Shown piece after piece: positions 47,553 to 60,200 of a DNA stretch of 64,000 bases. How positions within the stretch are numbered: position 1 is the stretch's first letter; each line of letters begins with the position of its first letter. The translations under genes and the position numbers were made by a program. The notes beneath the pieces are model-generated. The model worked only from the letters and a program-made list of their open reading frames with translations. It had not been told where the DNA came from and did not search any database. The DNA is from Alphaproteobacteria bacterium (lineage in GTDB: Bacteria; Pseudomonadota; Alphaproteobacteria; Micropepsales; Micropepsaceae), in assembly GCA_019241645.1 (NCBI GenBank), contig JAFAWQ010000016.1, positions 1-64,000 of the forward strand, read 5' to 3'.

Positions 47553-47710
47553 GTTTCGAGTTCTGGATATAGGCGGCATTCAACTGCCTCTACGATGCAA
47601 CCCGTCACCGCCGGTTTCCGAACACATTTTTAATACCATTGGCGTCAGCTGCAGCAGACAATTCCACCATTGGGCAGCACCTGGAGTTTTTTTATTAGCA
47701 AGCAATGGTA

Positions 47711-50700
47711 TCAAAGGACTGTTGACAACCCAGGCCTCGCGATTGGCATTCGATATCGCGGCCTGCGCTGCATTTTCGTGACTCGCTCCGTCAAAGTAGC
47801 GGCAAAGCCCTGCATCGAGTACATCTCGCGAAGATTTTCTCTGGCGCGCTCTGCCCGGACGCGGGCTTCCGAAGGGTGCTCGAAGACGAAGCGCAAATGT
47901 GCGGCGGCCGAGCCGACATCCGGCTCGGCCCATCGCGACTCCGCGGTTTCCCAATAAGCGCCGCCGACATTCACGGGCACCAGCTCGTACGCGACTGGAA
48001 AACTATTCGTCTCGCTGCAGAAATCTGTGTTTCCGGAATAATCTGTCGCGATAACGGGAGTACCAGCCTCCATAGCGTCCGCCAGGATGTATCCAAAACC
48101 CTCCGAGCGGTGCAGCGAAATCACGCCTGACGATGTGGATATCAACTCCTGCAGCCGATCCGCGCTCAGCCTGGCCGCGACAAGCCGAATTCGCCTATCG
48201 TCTTCGCAAGTTGCCTGAAGGCGTTCCCAGTGGTGATGTATATTGCTTGGGTGATCCGGAACGATCTCCGTCGTCTTGAGAATCAGCTCGACGTTTTCAT
48301 TCCCGGGAAACGCCTTCTTGAAGGCGAGCGCAGATGCGAGCGGGTTTTTCCGTTCGATAGAGGAGTGGAAGTCGAACATGCTGACAAAACGCCTTGGAGC
48401 ATCGCGCGCCAACGGCCGATCCGGCGCACTTTTAACGTTTGGGGCAAGGCCCTTGCCGACGACATGCACGGGACCAAACCGCCGATAAACGTCGGCTACG
48501 TATCGCGTGGGCGTCCAAATTTCGTCAACCAGCGAGGCTCCCAGCCATTGTACCTGCGGCGCTTCGGATGTTTCCCACAGAAAAAAGCCAGCAACGATAC
48601 AATTGTGCAGAACGTTGTGTCGATCTTTGATGAAGAGCGCTGGGACGTCATGCGCGTTAACAGCGGCGACGACGATCGGAGCGCCGCGGCACGCGCCGCG
48701 CCAGGCCTTGAGCGTCTCCGCGAACTCTGCCGGCCCAGACTCATGCGATAGGAGTGTGAGGTTCACCCCCCTCGCGGTCAGCGCATTCTCAAGCATCTTG
48801 AAATTCCGGCCCAATCCGGTCCCCGGAGAGCCATAGCCAATCAGCAGGACATCGCGCCGTTCCTGGTTCGCTATCTCGGCCACTGGAAGGAACGAAGATT
48901 GCGATCCGTTCCGGGCCAAACGGCGCGAAAACGCCTCTCCATCTGACCGCGAAAGTGCACTTATGAGCGCGTCCGCCAGGATGTCTCCACTGGAGAAGCC
49001 TTGCAGCGTTTGCGCGAGAAGCCTGCGGTACTGCGGCACCCGGGCGTGATAAGAAACGATTGCTTCCAGCAGGAAAAGCACTCCGTCCAGCGGATTTTCG
49101 AGAGAAAAGCGTTCTTTCGATTCAGCCGAGCTGGCGTGCAGCAGGGCGAGGAACCGGGTGACCTTCAGGCCGACATTCCGATGTTCCAGGACGACCTCGT
49201 CACAATACTGGCGGACATTTCTGGGACAGCAAAACGATGGAACGCTATTTTTCGGCATGAATTCCAAGGCGAACCATGCTGCCAGATCTCCAAACAGGTT
49301 GGCGGAGTTAAGATCACAACGTGGTCCATCGCGCAGGATCGCCGCGCTCATCAGAAGGTTTGTTTGCTCGCCGTTCCGCAACGTCAGCATCGGCCTGTTG
49401 AGATGGGCTTGAAGGGACTGAGCCACCGGGATTTTTTCGACCCCAAGTCTATCCGCAGCGAACGCGAAATAGCGAAGCACCGCGGCGGAGTATGCGTATT
49501 CCGACACGAAAGCCTCCGGCGACTTGTTTTCCCAACGGTCGAGGTGATGCTCGAAATATGCTTCCCGGAGCAGCGATTGCCTGCTGTCGCTGCCCGTTTC
49601 GGCATCGCCTGCGCAATGTAGCTCCTCGCATAGTTGGCGGTAGCGATCACTTCCGAAGAACATCCTCACCGGTTCCGATGTCCATGAGGCAACCAGATCA
49701 ATCACTGCTCTTCTGCGGTTGCCGTCCAACTCATGATCGTCCAGCAGGACCGATATCACATTCGCCAAACGATCCTTGGTCTGCGAATACAGAACCTGCA
49801 TCCGCTCGCTCCGAACGGCGCCGATGCGACAAAGCTCGTCGGCGGCGTTTGTTTTTTGCCGCATCCGCAAGTAATGTTCGGCCAGCGCCAGGCACACGAG
49901 GCAGAGGTCTTCATCGTTGTGAATTTCGGTATTGGCAAGGCAATTGAGCTCGCCGCGGGAAGCGTCTTGCGACAGCGCCCAAAATGCGTCTGAGACAGAC
50001 GCAGATGCAGCGAACGTCGCAATGACGCGTAATGCTTTGGCCCTCTGTCCATGTAGCGAAAGACAAGCGATTACTTCGGCCAGTGTTTTATCGGGGACGA
50101 CATCAATGTTTGGCTGTAGCCCGTCAACCACCGCAATGATTTCGCTGTCCATTTTTCGCAACAACAAATGCGGCAGTACCTGAAGGGCGACAGCGCCCAT
50201 TATCGGCGACTTCGCAATTGCCATAATAGTTGTGTCGTCCAGCAGATCAGACCCTGCTTCCTGCAACAGGTTCCTCAACTCTGGAACAACGGCCTCAAGG
50301 GTGTGCCCGCCTTCCAAAATGAAGCGGAGAAATTGGAGGGCGGCGGGATAGGACCGGATCGCCACATTGCATCTAAACATCAGTAGCGCGGCCGCTGCCG
50401 AGGGCTTTTGAGCCATCGCCTTTTCCGCGAATCGATGCGCAATGCGCGGATAATTGACACTCAATAGGAAATTCGCGGCCCCGTACTGGCAGATATATAC
50501 GGGCGGGACCACCCTTCTCAACTTGCTGAAAAGGTCGTCGTCATCAACTGTCATGACGCCAGGCGAATTGAGCGCTTCCGTCAAGGTGCGTTCAAACCCC
50601 GTCAGCGCCCCCTGGTTTTGCGGAAAAAACTCCAGCACTTCCGCCCAATGCATCTGCGCGCGGCCGATATCGCCGCTTCGTTCGGCCATTTCGGCCAGTT

Positions 50701-51148
50701 TCGTGCAGACCAAAACCAGTTCCTGCTCTGCGAGGAGAGCGTGAGGATCGAGCTCAAGAACCAAGCGCCACGCGCTCGCAGCGGCCGAAAGGTCGTGCGG
50801 GGTTTGGCCACGCGATAGCCGCCTGGCATACGACACGATATTGGAGCTGGCCTTCTCCATGTCGTCGGCAACGCGAGCGTGCCAAGACCAAAACAGACCA
50901 GCGCGCTGCCAGTCGGCTACCTGCTCAGCCTTTCGTGCTTCGTTAAGCGTGGTAGCCGCAAGCGTACGCCTACGCCACCGGCTTTTGGATGCAGCCGCAA
51001 GCTCGGCGTTTAGGCGTTTTTCGATCGCCAGAGTACCGCCAGAGCGCCAAGCGCTGGCTAACCGCAGGGCGGTTATTTTTCGCCAGAAGATGACGCGGGC
51101 TGTTTGTAGTTTGCGCCGAACTACTACAAACGAATTCACGGTCATCAT
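47711..51148 (-). CDS. Large glycosyltransferase (GT4-like) with helical repeat region
   Basis: The protein of about 1146 residues has a long N-terminal helical region, roughly residues 60-720, with TPR-like segments ('WQRAGLFWSWHARVADDMEKA'), then a GT-B glycosyltransferase domain in the last 400 residues: 'DVLLIGYGSPGTGLGRNFKMLE' and 'VISLHRSEGFGYILADAMEAGTPVIATDYSG'. The latter is the donor-binding loop of GT4 enzymes, though the usual second Glu of EX7E is Asp here. It lies just downstream of the giant adhesin gene on the same strand, so it may glycosylate that adhesin. The start is unclear: starts at 51190, 51181, 51175, 51148 and 51145 lie in and beside a 27-bp tandem repeat. Confidence 0.85.
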   Translation of the reverse strand: MMTVNSFVVVRRKLQTARVIFWRKITALRLASAWRSGGTLAIEKRLNAELAAASKSRWRRRTLAATTLNEARKAEQVADWQRAGLFWSWHARVADDMEKASSNIVSYARRLSRGQTPHDLSAAASAWRLVLELDPHALLAEQELVLVCTKLAEMAERSGDIGRAQMHWAEVLEFFPQNQGALTGFERTLTEALNSPGVMTVDDDDLFSKLRRVVPPVYICQYGAANFLLSVNYPRIAHRFAEKAMAQKPSAAAALLMFRCNVAIRSYPAALQFLRFILEGGHTLEAVVPELRNLLQEAGSDLLDDTTIMAIAKSPIMGAVALQVLPHLLLRKMDSEIIAVVDGLQPNIDVVPDKTLAEVIACLSLHGQRAKALRVIATFAASASVSDAFWALSQDASRGELNCLANTEIHNDEDLCLVCLALAEHYLRMRQKTNAADELCRIGAVRSERMQVLYSQTKDRLANVISVLLDDHELDGNRRRAVIDLVASWTSEPVRMFFGSDRYRQLCEELHCAGDAETGSDSRQSLLREAYFEHHLDRWENKSPEAFVSEYAYSAAVLRYFAFAADRLGVEKIPVAQSLQAHLNRPMLTLRNGEQTNLLMSAAILRDGPRCDLNSANLFGDLAAWFALEFMPKNSVPSFCCPRNVRQYCDEVVLEHRNVGLKVTRFLALLHASSAESKERFSLENPLDGVLFLLEAIVSYHARVPQYRRLLAQTLQGFSSGDILADALISALSRSDGEAFSRRLARNGSQSSFLPVAEIANQERRDVLLIGYGSPGTGLGRNFKMLENALTARGVNLTLLSHESGPAEFAETLKAWRGACRGAPIVVAAVNAHDVPALFIKDRHNVLHNCIVAGFFLWETSEAPQVQWLGASLVDEIWTPTRYVADVYRRFGPVHVVGKGLAPNVKSAPDRPLARDAPRRFVSMFDFHSSIERKNPLASALAFKKAFPGNENVELILKTTEIVPDHPSNIHHHWERLQATCEDDRRIRLVAARLSADRLQELISTSSGVISLHRSEGFGYILADAMEAGTPVIATDYSGNTDFCSETNSFPVAYELVPVNVGGAYWETAESRWAEPDVGSAAAHLRFVFEHPSEARVRAERARENLREMYSMQGFAATLTERVTKMQRRPRYRMPIARPGLSTVL

Positions 51149-51202
51149 AGGTATTTCCCGCTGACCGATTTTCATGGTCATCACAGGCACTTACCGCTGA
51201 CC
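51140..51202. repeat. Tandem 27-bp imperfect repeat at the glycosyltransferase start
   Basis: Two copies, at 51140-51166 and 51176-51202, read GGTCATCA-AGG...CCGCTGACC with five differences, spaced 36 bases apart. Each copy has inverted GGTCA/TGACC ends. They cover the 5' end and the possible start codons of the glycosyltransferase, and may be a regulatory or mRNA element. Confidence 0.6.
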
Positions 51203-51251
51203 AGAGCCATGAATCAACTTATGGTAGTGTGCACCGGGAGCGGTTGCAATA

Positions 51252-54200
51252 TCAGCTACCGGTGGACCTTCTCCGTTTCCGTTTCAGTTCCTCCGAATCG
51301 TCCACCATACCCAGGAAATCGACGGAGATGATGGACGGCGCATTCTGCTGCCCGTGCGCGGCGGCAAAACTCTGCGCGATCTGCTCGGCAGAAGCCGAAG
51401 CCGAGCTGGCGCTGGTCTGCGCCGCCACGTCGACGGTGCTGGATCCCGGAACGCCAAACGAGCTGCCTCCGACGGTGAAATTGTTCGCGTTGGCGACCGT
51501 TTGCGCCGCGATGAACAGATTGCCCGCCACGCGTACACCGGCATCGCCTGCATCCACGGTACCGCGCGGCGCCACGAGATACACATTTGGCGCCGGTTCC
51601 CCAGGCCCCGGTTCGAAGGCCGCAATACCGGCCCCGCTTACGCCGCTTACGGAATCAAGCTCGATGAACAAGTTCTCGTCTATTCGCACAACCACGGGCG
51701 GAAAGTTGGCGGACGTTTTAGGCCCCTGCCCTGCATTCAAGTCACCGTTGGAAGACCACATGGCGATGTCACCGCCGCCCTCTGTGAAGAGACGACTCTG
51801 ATTCAAAAGGAAATCTGTATCCGTAAAGGTAAAGATCGAGCCACCCCGTAGCGTCAGAATCCCCTCGTAGCCAATCGGTATCGCGGTGATGGTCGCAGGA
51901 TAGAGTGCGTCAAACGGAGCGCCTGCGAACAACCGTCCGCCATCATAGGTACGGCGCGCTGCCTGATCGGCTGTCCGTACAGTCGAGCCCGCAAGCACGC
52001 GGCCGCCCGGCCCCACGAGATAGATGTTGCCGCCGTGATCGGTTTGAATTGTCGCCAGCCTCAAGTCCAGGTTGCCTGTCTCCACCGGCTGGTTTGATCC
52101 ATTTCCGCCACCCGTGAGATCGTTCTCCGTGTAGCCATAAGATGACGGGAACAGCGTATTCACGGCCCTATAGCCCCGGGTGTACTGTTTATACGATGGG
52201 CCATCCGGAATAGACGTCTGCTTCAGCTCGTTGAAGTAGACATTTCCGAGAATGAATACACGCTGCTCCAGTTCAGGAAGCGTTGTGAAGACGTCATATG
52301 CTTGCTGGAAGTCCACATCGGTCGTGCCGTAGGCCTCTCTGAGTTTGGCTGCGGCGTGCGCCTGCATCCACTCTATTAGAATTGGCCCATAGATCGGACG
52401 ATTGCGGTCCGGCACCAGGTTGCCGTTCGCATCGGTCACCTGCGCGAACAGGTCGCCGTCCAGATTGGGCAAGTTCGCGGGATCGAGATAGTAGTCGCGG
52501 AACCCATCGAAATTTTGGCCCTTTCCAACGCCGAACTCGACAAACAAGCTGGCACCGCCAGCGGGCAACCAGGGATTCCAGTCATTGCCGACGGAAAGCA
52601 CGCCGCCGGCGAAAACCAATTTTCCCGTGCTGCCGGTTTCGCCATTAACCAGCAGCTCAAACCCGTCCGTCACTGCGGAATTGAGGAACGGGCCCATGTC
52701 GCGTCCCGCTTCCAAGAAGAATGATCCCGGCCCTGCGATGACAAAGGTATTGCCTTGCACCGCAGCCTCTGGGTTCCCGAACACCAGAGGATTATCTTCG
52801 ATGACCGGCTGAACGAGCTTTGTTGTCGCGGTAATGTCGCGCCCTGCCGCGATCCGCGTAATGTCGCCGCCCGAAAGGTTCTGTCCAAAGAACATCATGT
52901 TGACAATATCGCGCCCGGCGCCGATGCGCGTTTGCTTGGGAACCGAAATAATCATGTCGAGAATGTCGCTACCGGCATAAATGCGATTGGGAACGGCGTC
53001 GCCGAGGTGCGTCGCCCGGCGGTTGTGCAGATCCCGCCGCTCGATGGCGCTCATGTCCGGCAATATGCCGGGGAAACCGAAAACGAGGCCACTAAGACCT
53101 GCTTCGAAGGTAGAAAAAAAGCCGGGCAACAGTCCCGGATCCGCATCCGACATTGCGATGACGGTCGGAGCGATATTGTTGGCTGCCGCCAACTGAAGGT
53201 TGCCACTTGGGCTGGGGTAGAGCAAGATACTGGTAGCCACGCCAGTACCGCCGGTGGCTAGAACGAGGTCGCCAGTCAAGGAAACCGCGGTGAGCGAGCC
53301 GGGATAGACAGCTGTGGCGTTGTCGTGGGTAAAGCTGTCCTTCTCAGTGAGGACGTCCGCGCCTTTGTTGTCGATCGTCACATTGCCGTCGGCGATCAGA
53401 GAGACGCCAGCGCTCGTCGAATAGAAGCCATGCTCGTCGAGGTTTTGGGTTGAATCGTTGGTTGCTCCAGTAACACCCAATGCGGTGATGCCCTGAATCT
53501 GCAGGTCGCCGCGCGCCCACAAACCGATGTTGCCGTCCGTGAGACGGATGCGAAGTCCATTCGCCTGGGTAATATCGCTTTCGAAGCTCGTCTGAATGTC
53601 GCCGGCACTTTGGACGTTGCCGCCAATGACGATATTGGCGAACCCAGACCCTACATCCAGCCGCCCACCCAAGAGGTCGCGGCCGGCTTCCACGTCGACA
53701 TCACCGCCACCGAACGTCACAAGCGCCAGCGATGAACCGGGCTTCGAGTTGAAGGCAGCCGAAGCGGTTGTGACTGTCGTATCGTCCACGATTGAAAGGT
53801 CCGAAATATCGCGGCCGGCGCGAATGCGGATGTTGCCGCCACCAAGTGCCCCCACACCTTCGGTGAACAGTTGAGGATTGATTCGGAGATTGGGCGCCGT
53901 GCCAGTCCGCCCGGTTCGCCAAGGCTGGTCGCCTTGCCCGATCCAAGTGTATCCGAATCCGTTCGTAGCGTTGTAGTACCGTCCAATCAGCCCGGACGTC
54001 CAAACATCACGGCGACCGAGAATGTCGGCCCCCGCCTGCATTGAGATATCGCCGCCATCGGTGAGGTAAACCGGGTTTGCAATCAGGATGCCGCTATAGC
54101 CTACACCCGGGCTATCGGGCGCACCGCCGGCCCCGTATTGATATCCATTGAGCATCGGATCCCAAATAAAATCATTGGTAGGAACGAAGCCGCCTGGATC

Positions 54201-57200
54201 GAGCGCAACAGTAAGTCCGCTCAATGCATCGGTGATGATTTGCTTGCTGGGATCGACGAGATGCCCGGCTGTGTAAACAGCTGTGCCGCCAACCTGCAGG
54301 CATTGATCGCCTCCCTTGCAATTGCCGTTTCCGTTCTGATCGCGCTTGACGACGGGGCCGTTCGTCAAATCAATATTGCCGGCAGCCGCAAGGTCGATAT
54401 TTCCTGTCCCGGTGCGCACCAGAGTTCTGACATAAGCTGTCGTTGGCTTCGTGATAACCGGCGGTTTCGGGGGCTTGTATTCACCCTTGAATTGCGAGAA
54501 GTCCGGCGCCACGGCTTGCGCCATGAACTTGGCGGCAAGATTGAGCGAAGTTGAAATTCCAAATGCGCCTTTCGATTGAAAGATTTGAAACTGATCAGGG
54601 TATTGCGCAAAAAAATCATTGGCGAGATTTATGAGAAAGTTCTGCACGTCCTTTGGAGCGAGGCCGAGGTTGATGAACGTGTAGGAATTGGCATCGAGCC
54701 CCGGATTGGCAGCAACGAAGGCATTGTACCAATCGTCCGCAGACAGCAATTGTATGCCGCTTTCCGTAGACAGGCCTAAAAGTAGGGTGTCCCCAAAGGC
54801 CGAAGTCGCCCCGTCCTTGGTGGCGAAGTAAGTGTATTTCTTCTCGCCTTCGATAATGAGATTTCCGTCTGCGCCTGGGATTACACGCAAGGGATCGACG
54901 CTTGCGAGATCCGCCCCTCCAACTAGGCGGTACGACCAAGATTCGACCGGCACCGCATCACCGTTCCATCTGGTCAGCAATGGGAACAACTGCGCGCTTC
55001 CCAGCGGATCGCCTGTGTTGCCATCCAGGGAGCCAAGCGCGGCTGGGGAATTGGCTTCCGCGCTATAGGGCGCCGGATTGAAAAGAATACTGCTAAGAGA
55101 GCCCGAGCCCGGAAACGCAATCGAGACGTAAGAGCCGGGTGGCGCAGCCATCATCTGCCACTGAAGTATTCCGGCACAACTTCCGAAGCAGCCAGTCCGT
55201 ATGAAGGCGGAGTAAATCTTGTCCCCGCCTCCCAGCGCCATGTTCAGATAGTCGGGATCGTTTTGGTCATGGAATTGGAAGAAGCCGTCCGTGATGCTGC
55301 CCTTGATGTCGAGTGTTCCGCCGGCACGGATTGTCAGTATGCCTGGCTCGCCATAGACCGAGCCATCAGTGCGATAGATGAGGGTTGTGAACCGCCGGAA
55401 CACCTCTCCTTCCTTACCCGGGAGAACGTAGTATTTTCCATCGACGGTCGGCAGTTCGGCCATGAGCCCCGCACGAACCGCCGCGGCGACATTGACGATA
55501 CCGGCACCGAGGTTCCAATTGGACGACAGAACGATGTCGCCGGAGTAGTCGAGTTCCATTCCTGGCGCTTCGTGGAAGACGCCTGAATCAATCAACGAGC
55601 CCAGCTGGCCATTCGCCGCCGAAATATCGAAATCCTGCACGAATTGCACAAGCGTACCGTCGCCGTAATCCGCCAGCCAGTTGATCTGCCCATCGCTGCC
55701 CTTAGCACCGACATCCAGCACCACCCTGCCGTTCTCGTCGATCGTCACGCCGACGAAATTCGGATCCGCGGCGATTTGCTCCAGATCGAACTTCTTGAAG
55801 CCTTCCAGCGTGATATTCGTGGCGCCCTTGATCGTGCCGTCGTAGAAAACGTTCACCGTGTCGCCGTCTTCCTGTTCGATCACGGACGAACGGAAATGCA
55901 CCGTGCCGCCGAAGTCACCAGGCACATAAATGTAATAGACCGTACCGTTACGGAAGACGGGGACCAGACGGTCGCGGGTATTTCTCGCTGAAACATCGAT
56001 TGCCGCGCCATTCTCGACTCTGATGGCGCCATCTCCATCGGTGCCAACGAAGACATCGCCACCGCGCGCCTGTCGCGTTGAATAGATGCCGTAACCCGTG
56101 GCATGCGCGTCGAGCAACGATTCCGATTCCAGGGTAACGCCATCCAGACCGAAGAGATTGATGATGCCGCCGGTTGCACCAGAGGCATCAATCGTCCCTG
56201 CAATATCAACAAGGCCGCCGTCCGCGGTGAGAACGACGTTGTGCGCCTTCAACGTTTGTCCATTTGCCAGCACGAGATCGCCGGTGGCGGTCCGGATAGC
56301 AATCATGCCGTTGAACTCGGTGCCGATAATTCCGCCAAGCGTCGAAAGATCGAAGGCGTCATTCTCGTCCAGGATAAAGGAACCGCCTTTATCCGGCGCG
56401 CTAGCATCCAGCATGCCGTCGAATGTCACGCCGCCCTGGGCTGCCTGCAGTTCAAGTGTGCCCGCCGAGCCCCGACCGCCGCCCACCGACAGGAGCGACC
56501 CCGCCTGGAGATCGATGTCGCCGTTCACTGCCGTAAGCTGCAGCAGCCCCCCGGGGGCGGACACAATGTAGGGATCCGCAGCGTCGCCGAAATTGTGCGA
56601 ATAGCCGGGAGTTTCCAGCTTGGCTCCGTCGCCCACGGTGATGTCGTCGTCAGCCGTGATGTGTAGCAATCCAGCGGTGGCCCGTATCGTGGTCCCGCTG
56701 ATGGAGACCGAGTCCCCATTGATCGAAATCGAAGAACCGGGCGCGCCATCGATATCGCCAGGCTTTCCGTTCGTCGGATTGGTGATGAAAACATCCCCCG
56801 TCGTTGTGAGCGTCAGATCGGGGATCAACATCGGCTGTCCTGGTACAGGTGCCAAAGCGCGGTCCGCAAGAAATGGCGTCTGCAAATTCAGGGTCGCTGG
56901 GCCGACATCGAAGACGGACTTCTTGCCTTGCGCGAATATCCCGCTGGTCCCCGCAAGCGTTACAGAGCCTCCAAATCCATAGGTGCGCACCGTGCCGCTG
57001 CCGAAATCGATTTCGCTCGCATGGATGGTTAGCGCGCCGCCCCCGCAATCAGCCGCTCCCTCGGAATCGCAAGCGGCACCGGCTTCTTCATGGTTTGCCA
57101 GAGTCAAGGTATCGGCGTCCAGGACGACTGAATTCCCGTCGATGAGTTCGAGCCCTGGCGTATCAAGTGTGAGATTGTTGAAATGGTAGGTCCCAGACGA

Positions 57201-60200
57201 AAAATCGATGCTGCCCGGAGTACGAATGGTCAGCGCGTTCGCTTGTCCAAACAGCGCCTGCAGTTCAGGCGTGATCACAAGGCCGGAAAGGCCGTCGCCA
57301 TTCGAGGTGAACGTTACTTTGCTGGCCCCAAGAGCCAGTTGTTCGGCCTTGATCGTGGCGTCCGGCGAGGCGGTCAGATCGCCGCTCGATTCCAGGAGCA
57401 ACGAAATTCCTTCCAGATCGGCCCTCCCGACATCGAGCCTGCCGACTGAGGCATCCTCGTCGATATTTGTTCGCGTTACCAGGCGCTGCGGACCGGTGGA
57501 GACGCGAAGTACCGCGCCTTGCCCTGACATGTCGCCGGAACCGTCGATGAGATAATCGCCACTTCTCGGATCGTCGACTTTTCCGGATGCAATTATTGTG
57601 GCGCCGTTCTCCAGCGTGATTGATGAGCCCGACCCGTCCACCGCCAAAATGACCTCCGGGCCGGTGAGCGGATGGGAGGCATCATTGTTGACGAGAATGG
57701 TTTCAGCCGTGATATCCAGACTGGTAGTGCCGTCGGAATTGTCGGTGCGGACACCACCGATCAACAAGCTCGACGCATTGAGATTGGTGAGACTGTCTGC
57801 TGTTAGATAGATGGTGCCGTCCTGCAGAACATCCGGCAGAGCCGAAACGATATCGAAATCTGTGCCGCTGACGTCTACCTGGGATCCGCGGCCGCCTTCT
57901 CCGGGAGTGGCCTCCAGCTCTGTCTCCACTTCCAAAGTGCGGGCTGGCGCGAGCACGAGGCGTCCCGCGTCGACGGGCAAACGTGGCGGCAGCTGGCCGT
58001 TATGAGCCGCATCCTGCGCAAATTTCAGGTTGGCCGACGTCAGCGCAATATTTGAGTATTTGCGGAAAATATTTTGGCTTTGCACGGTGAAGGACGTTAG
58101 CGTGGATTGGTAGCTGTCAGTTCCCGCCGTTCCATAATAGCCGGACACGACATAACTGCCGTCACGCAGGCGTCCGGGACGGCCCATCGATAGATTGACC
58201 GCGCGCGTATTCTCCACGATACGCATGCCGCCAGGCAGCATGGCATATTTGGCGGGAAGCAATGTGTACCAGCCAGGCGCGAGCCCTGGTATGCCCTGCA
58301 GATAGACTTGCTGTCCGGCGTTTTGTGGGGAGTACAGATCGCCATACTGCGCGGAGTAGATGGGGTCGTAAGCCGCGACGATCGAATTCGAAAGCCCCGG
58401 CACGATCGCATAGACCTGCCGGCCGTCCGGATATTGGTAGCCGTTGAGACTTGTATAAGGGTCGGTGCTGAAGCGGTCGAGCACATCCTTGGATCCGCCG
58501 ATGCCCGAGATGAATTCATAGGCAAAGAGATCGCCGCCGCCGCTCACATCGACTGTCGCACCGCTTTCCAGCGACACGTCCGTGCCGCCGATATTCAGCG
58601 TGGCGGCCGGAGGAGCTTTCAGTTCGTCGCTGCCCGTGGGACCGAAGAACCATTCGAGCTGGTCAGTGGTGATCCCGTAGGGGATGACGAGACCTTCGGC
58701 CGAAACGGACGTTATGCTTCCCTCTGTCGCGACCGTCGACTCGGTTGCCGGTGCGAACTGGGTGGCGATCCCATCTGTGGTGATGGTGAACGGATCGTCG
58801 CCGCCCAGCGTCAGCGTTCCAATCGGCACGCGAATGACGCCCCCCTGCACGATATTGGCAGCCTGGATCGTCAGATTGCCGCCGGCCGAATAAGGCACGG
58901 GCGGCGTTTCCGTGCCGGACCTTTCGAAGGTGATTGTTCCGTCGGCGTTGGAAGAGGTGACGTAAAATTTGGAGCCCGTCGTGGGATAGACTTGTCCCGC
59001 TGTGATCTCGAGGTTTCCGTTGACCGCCAGCTGGCCGACCAGCGAATTCTGAACAGACTGCGGATTGAGGTCGAATATCTGCTGCCAGGGCCGCACACCG
59101 CTCAGACGGATGTCGCCGGTTGCATTGAGTTGGACTTCGGCTATGGACTGATCGAACAGAACGGCACCGCTGATATCGATCTCGTCGGCCTTAAAGACAA
59201 CCGTATTGCCGCCGAGGTCGCCCTGATACGGCGTGGAAACATTCTGCAGCACACTGTCAAAGCGGATGTAAGGGGCATCGATTTCCAGATATCCCCCCGC
59301 TGAAATCACCGGCGCGAGTTCGTCCCGCTGCTGCGTATTGTTCAGATCGAGCAAGCCATCATACGGCCGAGAGACGAGGAAAAAGCCGCGTCCAAGCTTC
59401 AGCGTGACGTCTCCCACCGAAGAGAGCGATCCTTCCGCGACAAGTGTATCAAAGCCAGCCTTTTCAATGAGCTCGGCCGAAATTGCATCTCGCGTGGGCT
59501 GTTCCGGGTCGTTTTGGGAAAGCGTCGGATCGAGTGTGATGAGCGTTCCGCCCATGCCGTGCGCGCCGCCGCCTTCGGCATGGATGGTGGCGCCCGTCAG
59601 CGTGCCGCCGTTGCCCATCGCGATCGTCCCACCATCGCTCCACACCTCCGTTGGCGTGAGCCGGCCACTATAACTAGGCAATTCAAAAACATCGGCAGTG
59701 CCGCTGATGTCGATGACTGCGCCGGGATCGGCGGTCAAATAATCGACGCCAATCTGGCCCACAGGATTAGTGGAGTTGTAAACGGAAGTACCGAGCGCCG
59801 TCGTAAACAGCGCGTCGTCTGTGAGTTTGGCGGTTCTTGTTTCGATGATGCCGCCGGAAATAATGCGTCCAGTGCGAATATGGCCAGCGTCTTGCGTAAA
59901 TGCGGTGGCGCGCGGATCTAGAATGCTGGTCCCGGAAAGGTCGGTCGTGCTGCCGGCGGCGAGCACAATGCCATCGGTCGCGCCAAGCTTAGCGCCCAGG
60001 AAATAGAAGCTGTAAGTTGCCGCGAGTTGGGCGTTGGTCAGCGGGTTGCCATCGCTGCCGAGTATGCCTAGCGCGTTGGGAGCACCTTCATCGATCGTGC
60101 CGTCCGCATTCACGGTGAAGGCATCGGACAAACTACGAATGGCCAGTGTTGTCGCCGGATCATTGTATAGCGACGGCAGCACCTCGGACTGGATGATCGC

